From Methylobacterium sp. J-048 (GTDB lineage Bacteria > Pseudomonadota > Alphaproteobacteria > Rhizobiales > Beijerinckiaceae): a DNA stretch of 64,000 nt. The stretch covers positions 1-64,000 of the forward strand of contig NZ_JAKSYL010000297.1 in NCBI RefSeq assembly GCF_022829515.1. Direction: 5' to 3'. The notes beneath the pieces were generated by a model, which saw only the letters and a program-made list of their open reading frames with translations, had not been told where the DNA came from and did not search any database. The translations under genes were made by a program, and so were the position numbers. Every line of letters begins with the position of its first letter. Positions within the stretch are counted from its first letter, which is position 1. Shown here in pieces: positions 62,757 to 64,000 of this stretch.

Positions 62757-64000
62757 TCAATTGACACCTATCGTATTCACCCGGACCGGCTCGGACCGGC
62801 CCTCCACCGGGATCTCCCGGATCGCCGTCGGCGCGGTCTTGGCCGCGCGGTAGACCGCCTCCGAGACCACCGCGATGCAGCCCAGGACCTTGGTCAGGCC
62901 CTGCAGGCGCGAGGCGACGTTGACGGTGTCGCCGAGGGCGGTGAAGCGGGCATCGGTGGCGTCGCCCATCTCGCCGACGATCGCCGGGCCGGCATGGACG
63001 CCGATCCCGTACCGGAGGGTGTGCTCCAGGTCGGCGGCCAGCAGCGCGTTGAGGGTGGCGACGTGCTCGGCGATCAGGTCCACCGCCCGGAGCGCGTCGC
63101 ACGCCGCCGGCTCGGGGTCGGTCTCGAGGCCGAACAGGGCCAGCAGCCCGTCGCCCAGGAACTGGTTGGTCGAGCCGCCGGCCTCCCGCACCGCGTCGCC
63201 GACCGCGCCGAGGAAGCGGTTGATGATGAACACCGTGTCGTAGGGCAGCCGCTCCTCGGCGAGCCGGGTCGAGCCGCGCAGGTCGACGAACATCGCCACG
63301 ATGAAGCGCTCCTCGCCCGATTGCGCCCGGTCGAGCAGGTCCGCCTGCCGGACCCGCGGGGGCAGGGGGAACAGCGGCACTACGGCGAGATCGGATTCGG
63401 GCCGGAACTGGCAGGCGAGGCGCACCCCCGGCCCGGCGGCGATGCGTTCCAGCACGGCGTGCTCGGCCCGGCCGGCAGGAGGGATCCGGTCGCTGCCGTC
63501 GAGCACGCGGATCCGGCAGGTCGAGCACCGGCCGCGGCCGCCGCAGACGCTGGCATGGGGGATCCGGTTGCGCCGGCTCGCCTCCAGCACGCTGGTGCCC
63601 CGGGGCACCCGGACTACTCGCCCGTCGGGGTAGCTGAGCCGGATCGTCCCGCGCTTGATCTCCGCCAGGGTCCGGACCCCGCGGGCGGCGATGACCACGG
63701 CGATGAGGCCGGCATAGGTCGTCAGCATCCCGTCGCGGATGGCGGCGAGCCGGGCCACCTGGTCGGGCAGCCCGACATGGACCGGCTGGAGCGCCACGGC
63801 CCGCCAAGCCGGGTCCTGCGCCAGGACCACGATCGCCCGGCCGCCCTGGACGAAGCCGAGCAGCGCCAGGACCGGCACCAGCACCGCCACCGCCAGCAGC
63901 CAGGGCGCCGCGCGCGCGAAGGCGGGCTTCAGCCGCAGCCAGAAATACAGGCCGGAGCAGCCGTGGATCCAGGCGATGACCAGCATCGCCGCCTGCATCG
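62757..64000 (-). CDS. Membrane adenylate/guanylate cyclase with 2Fe-2S ferredoxin domain (5' partial)
   Basis: At least 413 residues; the gene runs off the window, because homologues have more membrane helices before WIHGCSGLYFWLRLKP. After two visible helices comes a ferredoxin domain with Cys152, Cys158, Cys161 and Cys196 (CGGRGRCSTCR and LACQFRP). The class III cyclase domain follows: MFVDLRGSTRLAEERLP, NQFLGDGLLALFG and LGDTVNVASRLQ. It probably links membrane redox state to cAMP or cGMP synthesis. Confidence 0.87.
   Translation of the reverse strand, partial: MQAAMLVIAWIHGCSGLYFWLRLKPAFARAAPWLLAVAVLVPVLALLGFVQGGRAIVVLAQDPAWRAVALQPVHVGLPDQVARLAAIRDGMLTTYAGLIAVVIAARGVRTLAEIKRGTIRLSYPDGRVVRVPRGTSVLEASRRNRIPHASVCGGRGRCSTCRIRVLDGSDRIPPAGRAEHAVLERIAAGPGVRLACQFRPESDLAVVPLFPLPPRVRQADLLDRAQSGEERFIVAMFVDLRGSTRLAEERLPYDTVFIINRFLGAVGDAVREAGGSTNQFLGDGLLALFGLETDPEPAACDALRAVDLIAEHVATLNALLAADLEHTLRYGIGVHAGPAIVGEMGDATDARFTALGDTVNVASRLQGLTKVLGCIAVVSEAVYRAAKTAPTAIREIPVEGRSEPVRVNTIGVN

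Overview
The window is high-GC DNA with dense, short-spaced genes, MucR-type and LysR regulators, a SUV3-like helicase, paired palindromic intergenic repeats and two small RNAs that look like the alphaproteobacterial suhB/MmgR family. Together these point to a Hyphomicrobiales alphaproteobacterium, most plausibly a Methylobacterium or close relative; the genus is inference. Three identical copies of a 16-bp parS-like site (one mismatch to the ParB consensus) suggest a chromosomal, origin-proximal region rather than a plasmid. No rRNA, tRNA, CRISPR array or insertion sequence was seen.

Layout, left to right. 1-117 is the 3' end of a probable PHA depolymerase. 943-8071 is a complete dipeptide/oligopeptide ABC operon (binding protein, two permeases, two ATPases) ending in an amidohydrolase. 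8277-8967 is a toxin-antitoxin pair whose toxin gene has an in-frame amber codon. 9307-12911 holds a NitT/TauT-type ATPase and permease without a binding protein, a SorB-like cytochrome tail and a YeiH-type exporter, possibly remains of a sulfonate/sulfite module. 13160 is a MucR-like regulator with Ser in place of the zinc-binding Cys. 14121-20717 (minus) is a second peptide ABC operon with an M20 peptidase and a fused double ATPase, facing a LysR gene across a T-N11-A operator.

22006-37589 is mostly housekeeping and signalling: a P-loop kinase-like protein, CDP-diacylglycerol pyrophosphatase, a DUF2891 protein, a hybrid histidine kinase, an acyl-CoA dehydrogenase-like flavoprotein, an Mfd-like translocase, a GlcG/HbpS protein, a PAS protein, an amidohydrolase of the allantoate/N-carbamoyl amino acid type and a spermidine-synthase-like protein. 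The two related small RNAs lie here, 12 kb apart on opposite strands. 37602-45404 carries a cupredoxin, a LysR gene, a YceI - cytochrome b561 - YceI cluster, an Orn/Lys/Arg decarboxylase with an acetyltransferase, PxpA and an LprI-like protein.

45735-54421 is an iron-uptake-like region: two TonB-dependent siderophore receptors, an HNH protein, MetB, a truncated membrane fusion protein and a GntR regulator. An identical operator-like 14-mer occurs beside the GntR gene and before the second receptor, which suggests a small local regulon. 54488-64000 contains the SUV3-like helicase, a LysR/MFS divergent pair, two glutathione S-transferases with a divergent MarR regulator, a soluble PAS chemoreceptor, a 300-bp AT-rich island (about 33% GC by hand count) and a membrane adenylate cyclase with a 2Fe-2S domain, cut by the window end.
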